DNA of 43,216 nucleotides from Desulfobacterales bacterium RIFOXYA12_FULL_46_15 (GCA_001799395.1 MGTJ01000109.1:1-43216), one strand, 5' to 3'. Shown: positions 1 to 9,639, numbered from the stretch's first letter. Numbers and translations are program-made. Notes: generated by a model from the letters alone, not told the origin.

Positions 1-81
1 TCCCGGAACCGGGATGAATCATGAAGATAAATATACCTGATAAAATAGTTTATTGGATCGTCATGCTAAAAAGGAAGAGAA

Positions 82-1266
82 ATGGAAACAAAAGAATTAT
101 TAAAAATAGCAGATACTAAACTGCTCAAGGTCACGAACCGGCCTGACATAATTATGCAAAGCGGACAGGGTCTCAATCTCATTGATACGGAAGGAAATGT
201 TTATCTGGACTTTATCGGCGGATGGGCCGTGAACTGCCTGGGACATTCACCCAAAGTGATTTCCGATGTTCTTACAGAGCAATCCCGGACACTGATCAAT
301 GCCAGTCCTTCTTTTTACAATGTACCCATGCTGGAATATGCAGAGCTGCTAACCTGCCATTGCTGTTTTGACCGGGTGTTCTTCACCTCAACCGGAGCAG
401 AAGCCAATGAGGGAGCCATAAAGCTGGCCAGAAAATACGGCAGCAAATTCAAGAACGGCGCATCCGATATTATCACAACCCTTCGCGGATTTCATGGAAG
501 GACCCTCACCACCATGTCCGCAACCGGTAAAAAAGAATGGGAAAAACTGTTTGAACCCAAAACCCAAGGGTTTATCAAAACCATATTCAATGATGTTGAA
601 TCGGTTCAAAAAGCTGTCACAAAAGATACCTGCGCCATTATGATAGAACCGGTCCAGGGTGAAGGCGGGGTCAATGTTGCCGATCAGGACTATGTCAAAA
701 AGTTGAGACAGTTATGCAGTGAAGAAAATATTCTTCTTATTTTTGATGAAATTCAGACCGGCATGGGAAGAACCGGAAAGCTGTTCTGTTATGAACATTA
801 CGGTATTGAGCCGGACCTCATGACCCTTGGCAAGGGAATCGGAGGAGGATTTCCGCTTTCAGCACTGCTGGCAAAAGAACGATTGAATATTTTTGACCCA
901 GGCGACCAGGGCGGCACTTATACGGCACAGCCATTGGCTATGTCTGTCGGGTTGGCGGTTCTCAAAGAACTTTTGAACAAGGACCTGGTTACACACACCC
1001 GGAAAATGGGTGATCTGATGATGAAAAGGCTGGCCGAACTATCAGAGCATTATGAAATCGAGAATATCCGAGGCAAGGGATTGTTGATTGCATTTGACCT
1101 CACTAAAACAAAAGGTGCTGATTTTGTTGCCAAATGCTTGAAAGACAGGCTTCTGATCAATTCTCCAAAAGAAACATCCATCCGGCTGATGCCGCCGCTG
1201 GTGGTAACTGAAGAAGAAATAGAAAAGGCAATATCGATCTTTAAAATCAATCTTGCCGAAAGATAA
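82..1266 (+). CDS. Class III PLP-dependent aminotransferase, acetylornithine/ornithine type
   Basis: 394 residues, the usual length for ArgD-like enzymes. Family marks seen: an early TEGNVYLDF stretch, the GAEANEGAIKLARKY segment near 105-119, the FDEIQTGMGRTG motif with the cofactor-contacting Asp at 222, and the PLP lysine in TLGKGIGGGFP (Lys251). Known for the family: transfer of an amino group from an omega-amine to 2-oxoglutarate, in cytosolic arginine biosynthesis or degradation. The ATG follows a ggaagagaa ribosome site. No other arg genes are in view, so 4-aminobutyrate or another omega-amino acid remains possible. A methyltransferase follows 64 bp downstream in the same direction and could be co-transcribed. 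Confidence 0.88.
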   Translation: METKELLKIADTKLLKVTNRPDIIMQSGQGLNLIDTEGNVYLDFIGGWAVNCLGHSPKVISDVLTEQSRTLINASPSFYNVPMLEYAELLTCHCCFDRVFFTSTGAEANEGAIKLARKYGSKFKNGASDIITTLRGFHGRTLTTMSATGKKEWEKLFEPKTQGFIKTIFNDVESVQKAVTKDTCAIMIEPVQGEGGVNVADQDYVKKLRQLCSEENILLIFDEIQTGMGRTGKLFCYEHYGIEPDLMTLGKGIGGGFPLSALLAKERLNIFDPGDQGGTYTAQPLAMSVGLAVLKELLNKDLVTHTRKMGDLMMKRLAELSEHYEIENIRGKGLLIAFDLTKTKGADFVAKCLKDRLLINSPKETSIRLMPPLVVTEEEIEKAISIFKINLAER

Positions 1267-1330
1267 ACAGCATAACTAAACAGATACAGGCACTGGCCTG
1301 CATCTATGACAATAAAAACGAAGGGGTAAT

Positions 1331-2179
1331 GTGACACGTTTAGAAGAATCAAAGATAAAAGAACATTATCATTCAGACAATCTGCTGCAAAAGATAAAGG
1401 ATGCATTGCAAAAAGCCGGGAAAGACCTTACCCGGCTTGAATTAAAAGATCTTGCCCCTGTGGATCAGCTTCATACTGGCGGTGCCCTGTCCAGCATTGA
1501 ACTTTTCAGAAAAGCCGGGTTTTTACCCGATGAACAGGTGCTGGATGCAGGCTGCGGCATTGGCGGATCATCAAGGCTTCTGGCCAAAGAATTCAATTGC
1601 CGGGTGACTGGTCTTGATCTTTCAGACCTTTTTATCGAATGTGCCGTCTTTTTGACAAACTGCACCGGGCTTGAAGAAAAGGTCAGGTTTCAGGAAGGCT
1701 CCGTCATTGACCTGCCATTTGAGGATCACTCCTTTGATGCGATCCTGTGTCAGCATATTCTCATGAATATCGAGGATAAGGCTGCTGCGGTTAAAGAATT
1801 TTACCGGGTGCTGAAACCGGGCGGAAAACTGGTGCTCCATGAAATTTCCCAAGGCCTGGGCCAGGGCATATGCTATCCGGTCCCCTGGGCATCTAAAGCA
1901 TCCCTGTCCTTTCTTGAACCATGGGAAGACCTGGCCTGCATCATTCAACAGGCAGGATTTGAAAAAGCCTTTGTTTCTGATGAAAGCCGGAAAGCATCTT
2001 TATGGTGGGAAAAGGTGAAAAAGGCATCTGAAACTCACACCCAGAGGCCAGACTCCCTCGGCCCCGGTATTGTTTTTGGGGAAAATGCCATTTTTTTCGG
2101 GCAAAATATGGCTGCCAATTTTAAGAATAATACCGTTTGTCTGATTGAAGCCCTTTTCAAAAAAGGGAAGGATGATTAA
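1331..2179 (+). CDS. SAM-dependent class I methyltransferase (UbiE / sarcosine-dimethylglycine methyltransferase-like)
   Basis: 282 residues starting at GTG. Motif I is VLDAGCGIGG (70-79), the acidic ribose-binding residue lies in TGLDLS (about 94-99), and the post-motif LKPGGKLVLHE strand is present. The preceding LAPVDQLHTGG stretch resembles the substrate lid of glycine/sarcosine/dimethylglycine N-methyltransferases and of sterol/tocopherol C-methyltransferases. The fold and SAM use are clear. The substrate is not determined; a small amine or an isoprenoid/quinone are both possible. It sits between an aminotransferase and ferritin, which says little about the substrate. Confidence 0.8.
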   Translation: MTRLEESKIKEHYHSDNLLQKIKDALQKAGKDLTRLELKDLAPVDQLHTGGALSSIELFRKAGFLPDEQVLDAGCGIGGSSRLLAKEFNCRVTGLDLSDLFIECAVFLTNCTGLEEKVRFQEGSVIDLPFEDHSFDAILCQHILMNIEDKAAAVKEFYRVLKPGGKLVLHEISQGLGQGICYPVPWASKASLSFLEPWEDLACIIQQAGFEKAFVSDESRKASLWWEKVKKASETHTQRPDSLGPGIVFGENAIFFGQNMAANFKNNTVCLIEALFKKGKDD

Positions 2180-2216
2180 TGTCTATGATCATGAACCTAT
2201 TATATCAGGAGGCACC

Positions 2217-2726
2217 ATGATTTCACAGAAACTTCAGGATGCATATAACCAACAGATCAACCGTGAATTATTTTCAGAATACCTTTACCTTTCCATGGCT
2301 GCATATTTTAACTCTGCCGGGTTAAAAGGGTTTGAAAACTTTTTCCTGATCCAGGTCCGGGAAGAAAGACTGCATGCCATGAAAATGTATCAATTTGTCA
2401 ATGACCGGGGGGGTAGGGTTTATTTAAAAGCCCTTGAAGCCCCTGAAACAGAATTTAAAAATGCCCTTGAAACATTCGAAAAGGCCTATGGTCATGAGAA
2501 ACTGGTTTCAAGGCTGATCAACGACCTGATGGATCTGGCCATCAGGGAAAATGATCATGCTGCAAAAAGCCATCTTAACTGGTTTGTTGAAGAGCAGGTG
2601 GAAGAAGAATCCACAATGGAAACCATTGTGAATAAATTAAAACTCATCGGCGGTGAAGGCCACGGTCTTCTTATGCTGGACAATGAACTGGCCCAGCGGG
2701 TGTTCACACCGCCGCCGGTAAAATAA
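2217..2726 (+). CDS. ftnA: Non-heme ferritin (FtnA-like iron storage protein)
   Basis: 169 residues from the ATG at 2217, which has a strong aggaggcacc ribosome site. A longer frame opens at 2145 inside the upstream gene but lacks such a site. The four-helix-bundle ferroxidase ligands match E. coli FtnA numbering: Glu17, Glu50, His53, Glu94 and Gln127, with Glu130 also present. Known for the family: 24-mer cages that oxidise Fe(II) and store iron, protecting anaerobes during oxygen exposure. There is no heme-ligand Met as in bacterioferritin. An intrinsic terminator follows immediately. Confidence 0.95.
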   Translation: MISQKLQDAYNQQINRELFSEYLYLSMAAYFNSAGLKGFENFFLIQVREERLHAMKMYQFVNDRGGRVYLKALEAPETEFKNALETFEKAYGHEKLVSRLINDLMDLAIRENDHAAKSHLNWFVEEQVEEESTMETIVNKLKLIGGEGHGLLMLDNELAQRVFTPPPVK

Positions 2727-2746
2727 CAACTCTCTTTTTTGAATAT

Positions 2747-2791
2747 AAAGAGGCTGATACCCTTTCAACGGATATCAGCCTCTTTGTTTTT
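2747..2791 (+). terminator. Rho-independent terminator after ferritin
   Basis: A 13-bp perfect inverted repeat (aaagaggctgata at 2747-2759, tatcagcctcttt at 2773-2785) with a 13-nt loop is followed by gtttttgg. It lies 20 bp past the ferritin stop, between convergent genes. The other strand carries no T-run after the stem, so it should act mainly on plus-strand transcription. Confidence 0.85.
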
Positions 2792-2808
2792 GGTTCTCTT
2801 AAAAAAAA

Positions 2809-3609
2809 TTATCCGAAGAATGACGACAACTGATCTTTAAATATTTCTCCTGTTATTTTCTCAATCATTTTATCGATTTTTTGTCCTGCATTTTCAACTG
2901 CATTATAGAGAAATTGATCTTCTCCGCTGTTGTTTTCCTTCATATTCCCCAGATGATGCCTGAAGAGCTTTTCAATGGGTTTTTGAGCCTTATCCATCAG
3001 CTTTTCTTCAAGCTGGTCAATCATTTCAGCCATTTTTTCAAAAAATGTATCCGGATTTTCCAAGACAGGCTCAGGAATGGCGCCTATTGTATCTGCTTCA
3101 ATTTCAGATGTGGCCACATAGGATTTTTGATACATAATCTCAGCAGTATAAGCATCGATTGAATCATAGCCCCCCATGGAAAGCGCAGCTGCAACGGCAT
3201 CATCCATACTGCCGCCGGTCATTTTTGAAATGACCTCATCAATACCTTTGACAATAGACTCAATATCCAGGAGTTCCTGTTCATTTAAATCCCCTTCAAC
3301 GGAAAATATAAAGTTTTCCCCTGAAGCAAGGGTGATTTCCCTTTGATTCTGAGTCACGGCCGTTTTTCCGGCATTGGTTTGCAGGACACCCCTGCTGTTA
3401 TACAAAGAAGCATCAAGTTTTGAGTAAGTGCCGGATGAAAGAGTGACCAGATCCCCTTCCCTGGTCTTGATGGTTAATCCGGCATCAAGGCTCTCATAGG
3501 CGCTATAGGATTGTTTTTTTACATAGTTTGAGAATTGAGAGTCAGACAAGGGGTTATTATACCTGGATGATGGTTCTGCCGAAAAAGGCTGGCTTTGTAT
3601 GCTGCTCAT
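2809..3609 (-). CDS. Unknown protein (DUF5610-like), possibly flagellar-regulon
   Basis: 266 residues, no signal peptide or membrane segment. The N-terminal third (QSYSAYESLDAGLTIKTREG, then short beta-rich stretches to about 110) and the helical middle (SIVKGIDEVISKMTGGSMDDA) resemble, from memory, proteins annotated as DUF5610; this is a weak recognition. The C-terminal third is strongly helical and charged and probably coiled. The ATG has a good aaggagaaacaat ribosome site. A sequence matching the sigma-28 (FliA) promoter lies about 50 bp upstream, which suggests motility-linked expression. No flagellar gene is adjacent, and no function is claimed. Confidence 0.75.
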   Translation of the reverse strand: MSSIQSQPFSAEPSSRYNNPLSDSQFSNYVKKQSYSAYESLDAGLTIKTREGDLVTLSSGTYSKLDASLYNSRGVLQTNAGKTAVTQNQREITLASGENFIFSVEGDLNEQELLDIESIVKGIDEVISKMTGGSMDDAVAAALSMGGYDSIDAYTAEIMYQKSYVATSEIEADTIGAIPEPVLENPDTFFEKMAEMIDQLEEKLMDKAQKPIEKLFRHHLGNMKENNSGEDQFLYNAVENAGQKIDKMIEKITGEIFKDQLSSFFG

Positions 3610-3661
3610 ATTGTTTCTCCTTTAAAAAACAGGGAATTGTTAACTATTTACGGTAGAATGT

Positions 3662-3688
3662 TTATCGGCCGGCTGTCACAATTAATTA
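3662..3688 (-). promoter_or_regulatory. Sigma-28 (FliA)-type promoter for the unknown protein at 2809-3609
   Basis: On the minus strand a perfect GCCGATAA -10 box (3669-3662) is preceded after 15 bp by TAAT (3688-3685), against the FliA pattern TAAA-N15-GCCGATAA. The expected transcription start is roughly 45 nt before the ATG at 3609. The 8-base exact -10 match in the right place and orientation is the evidence; activity is inferred. Confidence 0.6.
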
Positions 3689-3734
3689 AAATAAATTATT
3701 TATTGAAGGATTTTTTATTGATATAAAAATTCAT

Positions 3735-4324
3735 ATGGATTGTTTTTCATTTACAAGACAAAAATTTCTATCCCTTTCCATTGAGAACCGGAACAAACAG
3801 CTTGTTAAATGGTGATCCGGGTTTTATCAGAAACTGACCACCAACCGGGTAAATCCCGCATCTCTCGATCTTTTTACCCGGCAATACAATGAAATCCTGA
3901 CCTGGGGCGGCATGGAACATTTTATTAAACCTGGCTCCTTTGACCCGCGGTTATGGCTTGAATGTATTTCCGACCGGATCTGCTTTCACCGTTCAGTCAC
4001 AGGACAGATTCTCCGGGATTATGACCTGCTTGAAGCCGTTCGGACCACAGATGCAGAAGCCTCCCCCATTCTGACGGATATCAACTGTCATATCGCCCTT
4101 GACGGGATACGGAGCCTTTATAATACAGGCTCCATTTTAAGGATCTGTGACGCTGCAGGGTTTAAATCCGTCATTCTTGGCAACACACTGGGAAAGGATC
4201 ATCCAGGGGCAAAAAAAACTCCATTAATATTGCGACAGCCGCGAGTGTTATTTGTTTTCAAGTGGTAACATCCCTTTCGATTTCAAGCCGGCAGCCCTCT
4301 ATCTCGATGACATCACCGGGATGA
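3735..4324 (+). pseudogene. Decayed SpoU/TrmH-family RNA 2'-O-methyltransferase
   Basis: The frame begins at ATG 3735 (MDCFSFTRQKFLSLS), hits TGA at 3813-3815, then continues in the same frame through the helical N-terminal domain (FHRSVTGQILRDYDLLEAVR) into the start of the SpoU fold (ALDGIRSLYNTGSILRICDAAGF). At an eight-A tract (4211-4218) the frame shifts, and the other frame reads KNSINIATAASVICFQ, which is the family's C-terminal SAM-binding motif (KNSLNVA...). The roughly 75 residues normally between these parts are missing. This gives two independent lesions: a nonsense codon and an internal deletion with frameshift. A shorter 118-residue frame from 3912 exists but cannot make a complete knot fold. 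The 3' remnant runs into the S4 gene on the other strand. Confidence 0.8.
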
Positions 4325-4485
4325 ATTTTCTTTTGCTTCTGCGTTTCAACCCTGCCATTTAATTTCACCAACCCTTCCGCAATCATGTACTTTGCTTCCC
4401 CGCCGCTTGCCGCAAGGTTTTCAAACTTCAAGACCTTATGCATTTCAGTGGGTATTTTTGTCAGCCTTACAATTCTTGTTTCCAT
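4258..4485 (-). CDS. S4-domain RNA-binding protein (YbcJ-like)
   Basis: 75 residues from the ATG at 4485, with gggagaat upstream. A longer frame from 4698 overlaps the apbE promoter and start and has no S4 homology upstream. The S4 pattern is clear: KFENLAASGGEAKYMIAEGLVKLNGRVETQKQKKIHPGDVIEI. Known for the family: small stand-alone S4 proteins bind structured RNA and are often linked to ribosome assembly or rescue. It is divergent from apbE and its 3' end overlaps the remnant of the RNA methyltransferase pseudogene. Confidence 0.85.
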   Translation of the reverse strand: METRIVRLTKIPTEMHKVLKFENLAASGGEAKYMIAEGLVKLNGRVETQKQKKIHPGDVIEIEGCRLEIERDVTT

Positions 4486-4620
4486 ATTCTCCCAAATTAA
4501 ACGATGCACCGGCCCGGAACATCTTAAAATATTCCTGCCCCGGATTGTAATGCGTCTTGCAATAACACGAGGATACATATATTGAATGGAAAAATAAACC
4601 ATTAAGGATATTTTTATCAT

Positions 4621-5652
4621 ATGAAATTTTATAAATTGATCCTTGTTTATATGTTTTTCTTTTTTCTGATTTTTCAATCGCAGGGATTTTCCTTTCATTC
4701 AAAGACCGAATATGCTCTGTCAGGAAAAACCATGGGGACTTTTTACAACATTAAATTTCTGGCAGACAAGAATGAAGACCTTGATTCATGGCAGACCCGG
4801 GTGGATATCTGCCTCAAGGATATCAATAAAACATTTTCAATGTTTGACCCTGAAAGCCGGCTCTCAGTGTTTAACCGGCTGGAAATCAAAAAAAACATGA
4901 AAGCCCCTCCGGATTTTTATTCCGTGCTTTTAACTGCGCAAAAGCTATATCAGATGACCCATGGCGCATGGGATGGAACGGTTAAACCCCTTGTGGACCT
5001 CTGGGGATTCGGGACTCGGAAAAAAGAAGATAAAATCCCGGAACCTTCAGAAATCACCCTTGCTTTATCAAAAACCGGATTTCATCATATCCGGCTCATG
5101 GAAAATCATACAATATCTAAAGATACTGATCTGACGCTTGATTTGAGCTCCATTGCAAAAGGATACGGCGTAGATGCCGTTGCCGCTCTGTTTATGTCTT
5201 CAGGCATCAGTAATGTTCTGGTTGAAATCGGCGGCGAGCTTTATGCAGCCGGTAAAAACAGAAAAGGGGAACCCTGGTCCGTAGGCATCAGCAGACCGGA
5301 TAAAGACAATTCAAAACAGGATCTGTATAAAATTGTCCGGCTGAGCAACCAGGCCATTGCCACCAGCGGCAATTACAGAAATTTCTTTGAAATGAACGGA
5401 AAATCCTATCACCATATTATTGACCCGAAAACCGGATTCCCGGCAGATGGTCGTATTGTAAGCGCCTCGGTCATCTCAGAAGACTGCACCTTTGCAGACG
5501 GACTTGCCACTGCCCTCATGGTCATGGATGTAAAAGAAAGCCTCAGGCTCGTCAACAGCCTTGAGGGTACCGAATGCATGATCATAGAAAAAAACGGAGA
5601 CGTTTTGGAAAGCCGGATGTCTAAAAATTTTCAGCGTTTTTTATCGGATTAA
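4621..5652 (+). CDS. apbE: FAD:protein FMN transferase (ApbE)
   Basis: 343 residues. The N-terminus (residues 1-25) is a signal-anchor or signal peptide without a lipobox cysteine. ApbE motifs follow: GKTMGTFYNIKF (about 34), DLSSIAKGYGVDAVA from Asp174, VEIGGELYAAGKN, WSVGISRP, GNYRNFF, IIDPKTGFPA, and ADGLATALMVMD near the end. Known role: Mg-dependent covalent attachment of FMN to Thr or Ser in periplasmic flavoproteins such as RnfG/NqrC subunits, consistent with a sodium- or proton-pumping anaerobe. The 3' end overlaps the convergent radical SAM gene by 12 bp. No Rnf/Nqr genes are in the window. Confidence 0.93.
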   Translation: MKFYKLILVYMFFFFLIFQSQGFSFHSKTEYALSGKTMGTFYNIKFLADKNEDLDSWQTRVDICLKDINKTFSMFDPESRLSVFNRLEIKKNMKAPPDFYSVLLTAQKLYQMTHGAWDGTVKPLVDLWGFGTRKKEDKIPEPSEITLALSKTGFHHIRLMENHTISKDTDLTLDLSSIAKGYGVDAVAALFMSSGISNVLVEIGGELYAAGKNRKGEPWSVGISRPDKDNSKQDLYKIVRLSNQAIATSGNYRNFFEMNGKSYHHIIDPKTGFPADGRIVSASVISEDCTFADGLATALMVMDVKESLRLVNSLEGTECMIIEKNGDVLESRMSKNFQRFLSD

Positions 5653-6570
5653 ACTTTCATACTTTCTGCCCTGAAATGTATCCCTTCTTTCAAGCTCATC
5701 CTGGATCATATTAAAAGTTTCCCGGTACCCGGCCGCCCACAGGGGCGCTCTTAATTCATCCGGGTGGGGGTCTCCTGTGATCCTCTGGATAATGATATGT
5801 TCCGGCAACAATTCCAGGAAATCACAAACGATATCGACATATTCCGCCTGCGTGAGGGGGGAATACTCCCCCTGCTGCCACATTTTTTCAAGAAAAGTTC
5901 CCTGGATGACATAAAGCAGATGGATCTTAATCCCATTAATCCCGCTGCCGGCCAGTATCTTCGCCGTATCGAGCATCATTTTTCTGTTTTCACCCGGAAG
6001 CCCCAGGATGACATGGGTGCAGATCTGAATCCCCCGGTTCAGGGTCAGGTTCACAGCATGGACAAAATCCTGAAAGGTATGTCCCCTGTTGATGAGGCGT
6101 AATGTGTCATCATGAACAGACTGAAGCCCGTATTCGATCCAGACAAGATGCTCTTTTGTATAGGTTTCGATCAGATTGAGCTTTTCTACGTCGATGCAAT
6201 CGGGCCTCGTACCAATGGCCATACCCACCATGCCGTCACAGGAAAAGGCTTCATCATACATGGCTTTCATATGGTCAACCGTGGCATAGGTATTGGAATA
6301 GGATTGAAAATAAGCCAGAAATTTTTTTGCCTTATATTTCTTAATACTCCCGATTTTCCCGGTCTCGATCTGCTCTCTTATAGACAATCCTTTTTCAGAC
6401 AGGCCTGAGCCTGAACCTTTCTCATTGCAATAAATGCACCCTGACCGGGAGAGCCGACCGTCCCGGTTGGGGCAGGACAGACCGGCATCAATGGAAATCT
6501 TCTGTACCCTCTCACCGAATAAGCCTCTTAAATAGGCATTATAATCCGAATACCGTTTTTTTTTCCCCAT
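5641..6570 (-). CDS. TIGR01212/YhcC-family radical SAM protein
   Basis: 309 residues. Near the N-terminus is the family signature RYSDYNAYLRGLFGERVQKISIDAGLSCPNRDG, with the iron-sulfur cysteines spaced as Cys33, Cys45 and Cys48 (CIYC). Mid-protein motifs include GTRPDCID, EYGLQS, NRGH, HVILGLPGE and KIHLLYV. Radical SAM chemistry is assigned from the fold. The precise reaction of YhcC proteins is not settled; some links to tRNA modification and anaerobic metabolism are suggested for the wider family. Convergent with apbE and divergent from mnmG. Confidence 0.9.
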   Translation of the reverse strand: MGKKKRYSDYNAYLRGLFGERVQKISIDAGLSCPNRDGRLSRSGCIYCNEKGSGSGLSEKGLSIREQIETGKIGSIKKYKAKKFLAYFQSYSNTYATVDHMKAMYDEAFSCDGMVGMAIGTRPDCIDVEKLNLIETYTKEHLVWIEYGLQSVHDDTLRLINRGHTFQDFVHAVNLTLNRGIQICTHVILGLPGENRKMMLDTAKILAGSGINGIKIHLLYVIQGTFLEKMWQQGEYSPLTQAEYVDIVCDFLELLPEHIIIQRITGDPHPDELRAPLWAAGYRETFNMIQDELERRDTFQGRKYESLIR

Positions 6571-6719
6571 CTGCCCTTGCCCTTCTCCCTGAAAGTAAAT
6601 ATCTCTGGCCGGCCAAATCAGCCGTTTTTTTAAAAAATATCATTTAATGGAATTGTTATAAAGTCATTTTTCAAACCCGAGGTTGACCAAATCTTCAGGC
6701 AAGGATATACTTTGCCGCC

Positions 6720-8618
6720 ATGAATTCAGACTATAAAGATTATAAAAATTATGATGTTATTGTTATCGGTGCCGGTCATGCCGGGTGCGAGGCTGCCCTT
6801 GCATCGGCACGCATGGGCTGTGCGACCCTTCTTTTAACCATTGACATGGATAAGATTGCCTCCATGCCCTGCAGCCCCTCCATCGGCGGAATGGCCAAGG
6901 GGCAACTGGTCAAGGAAATTGACGCCCTGGGCGGTCAGATGGCCAAAATCACCGACTCTTCGGCCATTCAGTACAAAACCCTGAATACCAGCAAAGGTCC
7001 TGCGGTTCATTCGACCCGGACCCAGAACGACAAAGGCCTGTATTCAAGAAATATGAAGGCTGTGATCGAAAAAATAAAAAACCTGGATTTAAAACAAGCC
7101 ATGGCCCATGAACTCGGGGTTGAGAATCAGACTATAACCGGAATCGTGGACCAGACCGGGTTTGAATATTCGGCAAAAGCCGTTGTTATTGCCACAGGAA
7201 CTTTCCTCAAAGGGACGGTTCATATTGGGGCATCAAAAATCCAGGCAGGGCGGGCCGGAGAATTTTCATCCATCGGGCTTGCACAGAATCTTGCCGATCT
7301 CGGTTTTACGGTCGGCCGGATGAAAACCGGAACCCCGCCGCGGCTCCATGCAGATACCATCGATTTTTCACAATTTACCGCTCACCCGTCGGACAGCGCC
7401 CCAAAGCCGTTTTCCTTTTCAACAAAAACCATCACCAACCCCATGCTGCCGAGCTATATGGGCCGCACCAACCAGGACACCCATGACATTGTCCGGCAGA
7501 ACCTGCAATATTCAGCACTTTACGGAGGTCATATCAAGGGCCGGTCTGCACGCTACTGCCCTTCCTTTGAGGATAAAATCGTCAAGTTTCCCGAACGGGA
7601 AAGCCACCATGTCATCCTGGAATATGAGGGGCTTCACACAAAGGAGATTTATGCGTCCGGTCTCGGCAACAGCCTTCCCCTGGAGATCCAGTACAGAATC
7701 GTCCGATCCGTAAAAGGGCTGGAGTCGGCCAGGATCATGAGGCCTGCATATGCCATTGAATATGATTATATCAATCCCCTTGAGCTGAAACCGACCCTTG
7801 AAACCAAAAAAATCAAAGGGCTGTTTCTTGCAGGGCAGATCAATGGTACATCCGGGTACGAAGAAGCCGGAGCCCAAGGATTATGGGCAGGGATTAACGC
7901 TGCCTGTATGGCTCAGAAACGGCCGCCCTTTGTTCTGGATCGATCCGATGCCTATATGGGGGTCATGGTGGATGACCTTGTGACACGGGGCACCAATGAG
8001 CCCTACCGCATGTTTACTTCCAGAGCGGAATACAGGCTTCTGCTCAGGGAAGACAACGCAGATCTGAGACTCTCCAGGGCCGGCAATGAGCTGGGCCTTG
8101 TGGATAGCGATGTAGTGAAATTCTGTGAAGAGATAAAAAAGCAGTCAAAAAAAGAAATCAAACGGATTAAAACCTTTGTGGTAAAACCCACCCCTGCCGT
8201 CAACGACTTTCTCCTGACCAAAGGAACAGCCCCCATCACTAACGGGGTAAAGCTTGAACAACTGCTGAAACGTGCGGAACTGGATTATGCTTCCCTTAAA
8301 AATTTATTCCCTCCGCCGGAACCTGTTTTAAAAAGGGCCGAGGAACAGGCTGAGATCGAAATCACATATGAAGGATATATCCTGCGCCAGCTCAATGAGA
8401 TCAAAAAATACAAGGATCTTGAACGGATCCGGATACCGGACGGATTTGATTATTCCGCTGCCCCGGGACTTTCAAATGAATTAAAGGAAAAACTATACCG
8501 GATACTTCCCGCATCCCTGGGACAGGCGTCCAGGATTGACGGGATGACACCGGCCGGCATTTCCGTCCTGATGGTCGCAATTTTGGCTTTCCAAAATAGA
8601 AACAAGAACTTGACTTAA
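6720..8618 (+). CDS. mnmG: tRNA uridine-5-carboxymethylaminomethyl(34) synthesis protein MnmG
   Basis: 632 residues, normal length. The FAD-binding start is [22 protein letters not shown] (about 13-34), followed by [51 protein letters not shown], the second nucleotide-binding [23 protein letters not shown] and the C-terminal helical MnmE-binding region ([18 protein letters not shown] onward). Known role: with MnmE it installs cmnm5 at U34 of tRNAs. It is the first gene of a co-directional block with dnaJ-like, hpt and a zinc-ribbon gene. mnmE is not in view. Confidence 0.98.
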   Translation: MNSDYKDYKNYDVIVIGAGHAGCEAALASARMGCATLLLTIDMDKIASMPCSPSIGGMAKGQLVKEIDALGGQMAKITDSSAIQYKTLNTSKGPAVHSTRTQNDKGLYSRNMKAVIEKIKNLDLKQAMAHELGVENQTITGIVDQTGFEYSAKAVVIATGTFLKGTVHIGASKIQAGRAGEFSSIGLAQNLADLGFTVGRMKTGTPPRLHADTIDFSQFTAHPSDSAPKPFSFSTKTITNPMLPSYMGRTNQDTHDIVRQNLQYSALYGGHIKGRSARYCPSFEDKIVKFPERESHHVILEYEGLHTKEIYASGLGNSLPLEIQYRIVRSVKGLESARIMRPAYAIEYDYINPLELKPTLETKKIKGLFLAGQINGTSGYEEAGAQGLWAGINAACMAQKRPPFVLDRSDAYMGVMVDDLVTRGTNEPYRMFTSRAEYRLLLREDNADLRLSRAGNELGLVDSDVVKFCEEIKKQSKKEIKRIKTFVVKPTPAVNDFLLTKGTAPITNGVKLEQLLKRAELDYASLKNLFPPPEPVLKRAEEQAEIEITYEGYILRQLNEIKKYKDLERIRIPDGFDYSAAPGLSNELKEKLYRILPASLGQASRIDGMTPAGISVLMVAILAFQNRNKNLT

Positions 8619-8689
8619 AACAATTCAAACTTACTATAAGAAGCACAAATAATTAAATTAATTGGATTTATGAGTAAAAGGAACCCTGT

Positions 8690-9631
8690 ATGGCTGATGA
8701 CTATTATAAAATTTTAGGTATTGAAAAAAATGCCGGCCCTTCTGAAATAAAAAAAGCCTATCGAAAACTAGCCATGAAATATCATCCCGACAAAACCAAG
8801 GGAGATAAATCTCTGGAAGAAAAATTCAAAAAGATCAGCGAGGCCTATGCGGTCTTAAGTGACCCTGAAAAAAGAAATCAATACGATACATATGGATCTG
8901 CCGGTTTTCAGCAGCGATTCTCCCAGGAAGATATTTTCAGAAATTTTGATTTAGGTGATATTTTAAAGGAATTCGGGTTTGGCGGACCCATGGGGGGGGG
9001 ATTCTCAAATGCCGGCAGGGGCGGCAGGCAAGGCGGCTTTTCCGGTGGTAACCCGTTTTTTCAGAATGCCGGTCAGGGCGGTTTCGGGCAGAGGCAAAGG
9101 CCCCCGGCCAAAGGGAAAGACATTGAATACGAAATTCCTCTGACACTTCATGAACTCATCAATGGCACAAAAAAAACCATCACCATCAGCCAGGGCGGCA
9201 GCACCCGGGCCATTGAAGTCAATATTCCCAAAGGACTGACCGAAGGCAAAAAAATCCGGCTGGCCGGAAAAGGTGAAACAAGTCCCAACGGTGGTCCGGC
9301 AGGTAATCTCTACATCCGCTCCCAATTTATCCCGACAGACGGATGTACCATTGAAGGCAATGACGTGCTGGTTTCAAAACAGGTTCCACTAACCCATACC
9401 CTGCTCGGAGACACCCTTGAAATTGTCACACCGGACGGGATGACCCTCAACCTGAAAATCCCGGCCGGCACAAACCATAAGGCAAAAATGCGGATCCCGG
9501 GCCGGGGAATTCCTGAGATGAAAGGAAATGATTGCGGAGATCTCTTTATTGTGATTAATATTATCATGCCAAAGGAATTGACGGCCAAACAAAAAGAAAT
9601 TATCCAACAACTTAAAAAAACAGGACTATAA
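8690..9631 (+). CDS. Class B DnaJ/CbpA-type co-chaperone
   Basis: 313 residues. The J domain occupies 1-70 with HPD at 32-34 (YHPDKTKGD). A Gly/Phe-rich linker spans about 90-145 ([15 protein letters not shown]...). The DnaJ C-terminal beta domains cover about 155-310 ([48 protein letters not shown]). The four CxxCxGxG zinc repeats of DnaJ proper are absent, so it is a CbpA/DnaJ2-type protein that recruits substrates to DnaK and stimulates its ATPase. It lies 71 bp after mnmG and 8 bp before hpt. Confidence 0.93.
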   Translation: MADDYYKILGIEKNAGPSEIKKAYRKLAMKYHPDKTKGDKSLEEKFKKISEAYAVLSDPEKRNQYDTYGSAGFQQRFSQEDIFRNFDLGDILKEFGFGGPMGGGFSNAGRGGRQGGFSGGNPFFQNAGQGGFGQRQRPPAKGKDIEYEIPLTLHELINGTKKTITISQGGSTRAIEVNIPKGLTEGKKIRLAGKGETSPNGGPAGNLYIRSQFIPTDGCTIEGNDVLVSKQVPLTHTLLGDTLEIVTPDGMTLNLKIPAGTNHKAKMRIPGRGIPEMKGNDCGDLFIVINIIMPKELTAKQKEIIQQLKKTGL

Positions 9632-9639
9632 TCCATAAC

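Noticed and set aside
1-24. Palindrome tcccgg-aa-ccggga and a seven-codon frame ending in TGA at the window start
   Set aside because: The palindrome has a 2-nt loop and no T-run, so it is not a convincing terminator, and the short frame cannot be tied to an upstream gene. The end of a preceding gene is possible but unsupported.
3813-3815. In-frame TGA as a selenocysteine codon in the SpoU-like frame
   Set aside because: Sulfate reducers do use selenocysteine, but SpoU enzymes have no redox residue here, no SECIS-like hairpin is evident after the codon, and the gene also carries a downstream deletion and frameshift, so decay is simpler.
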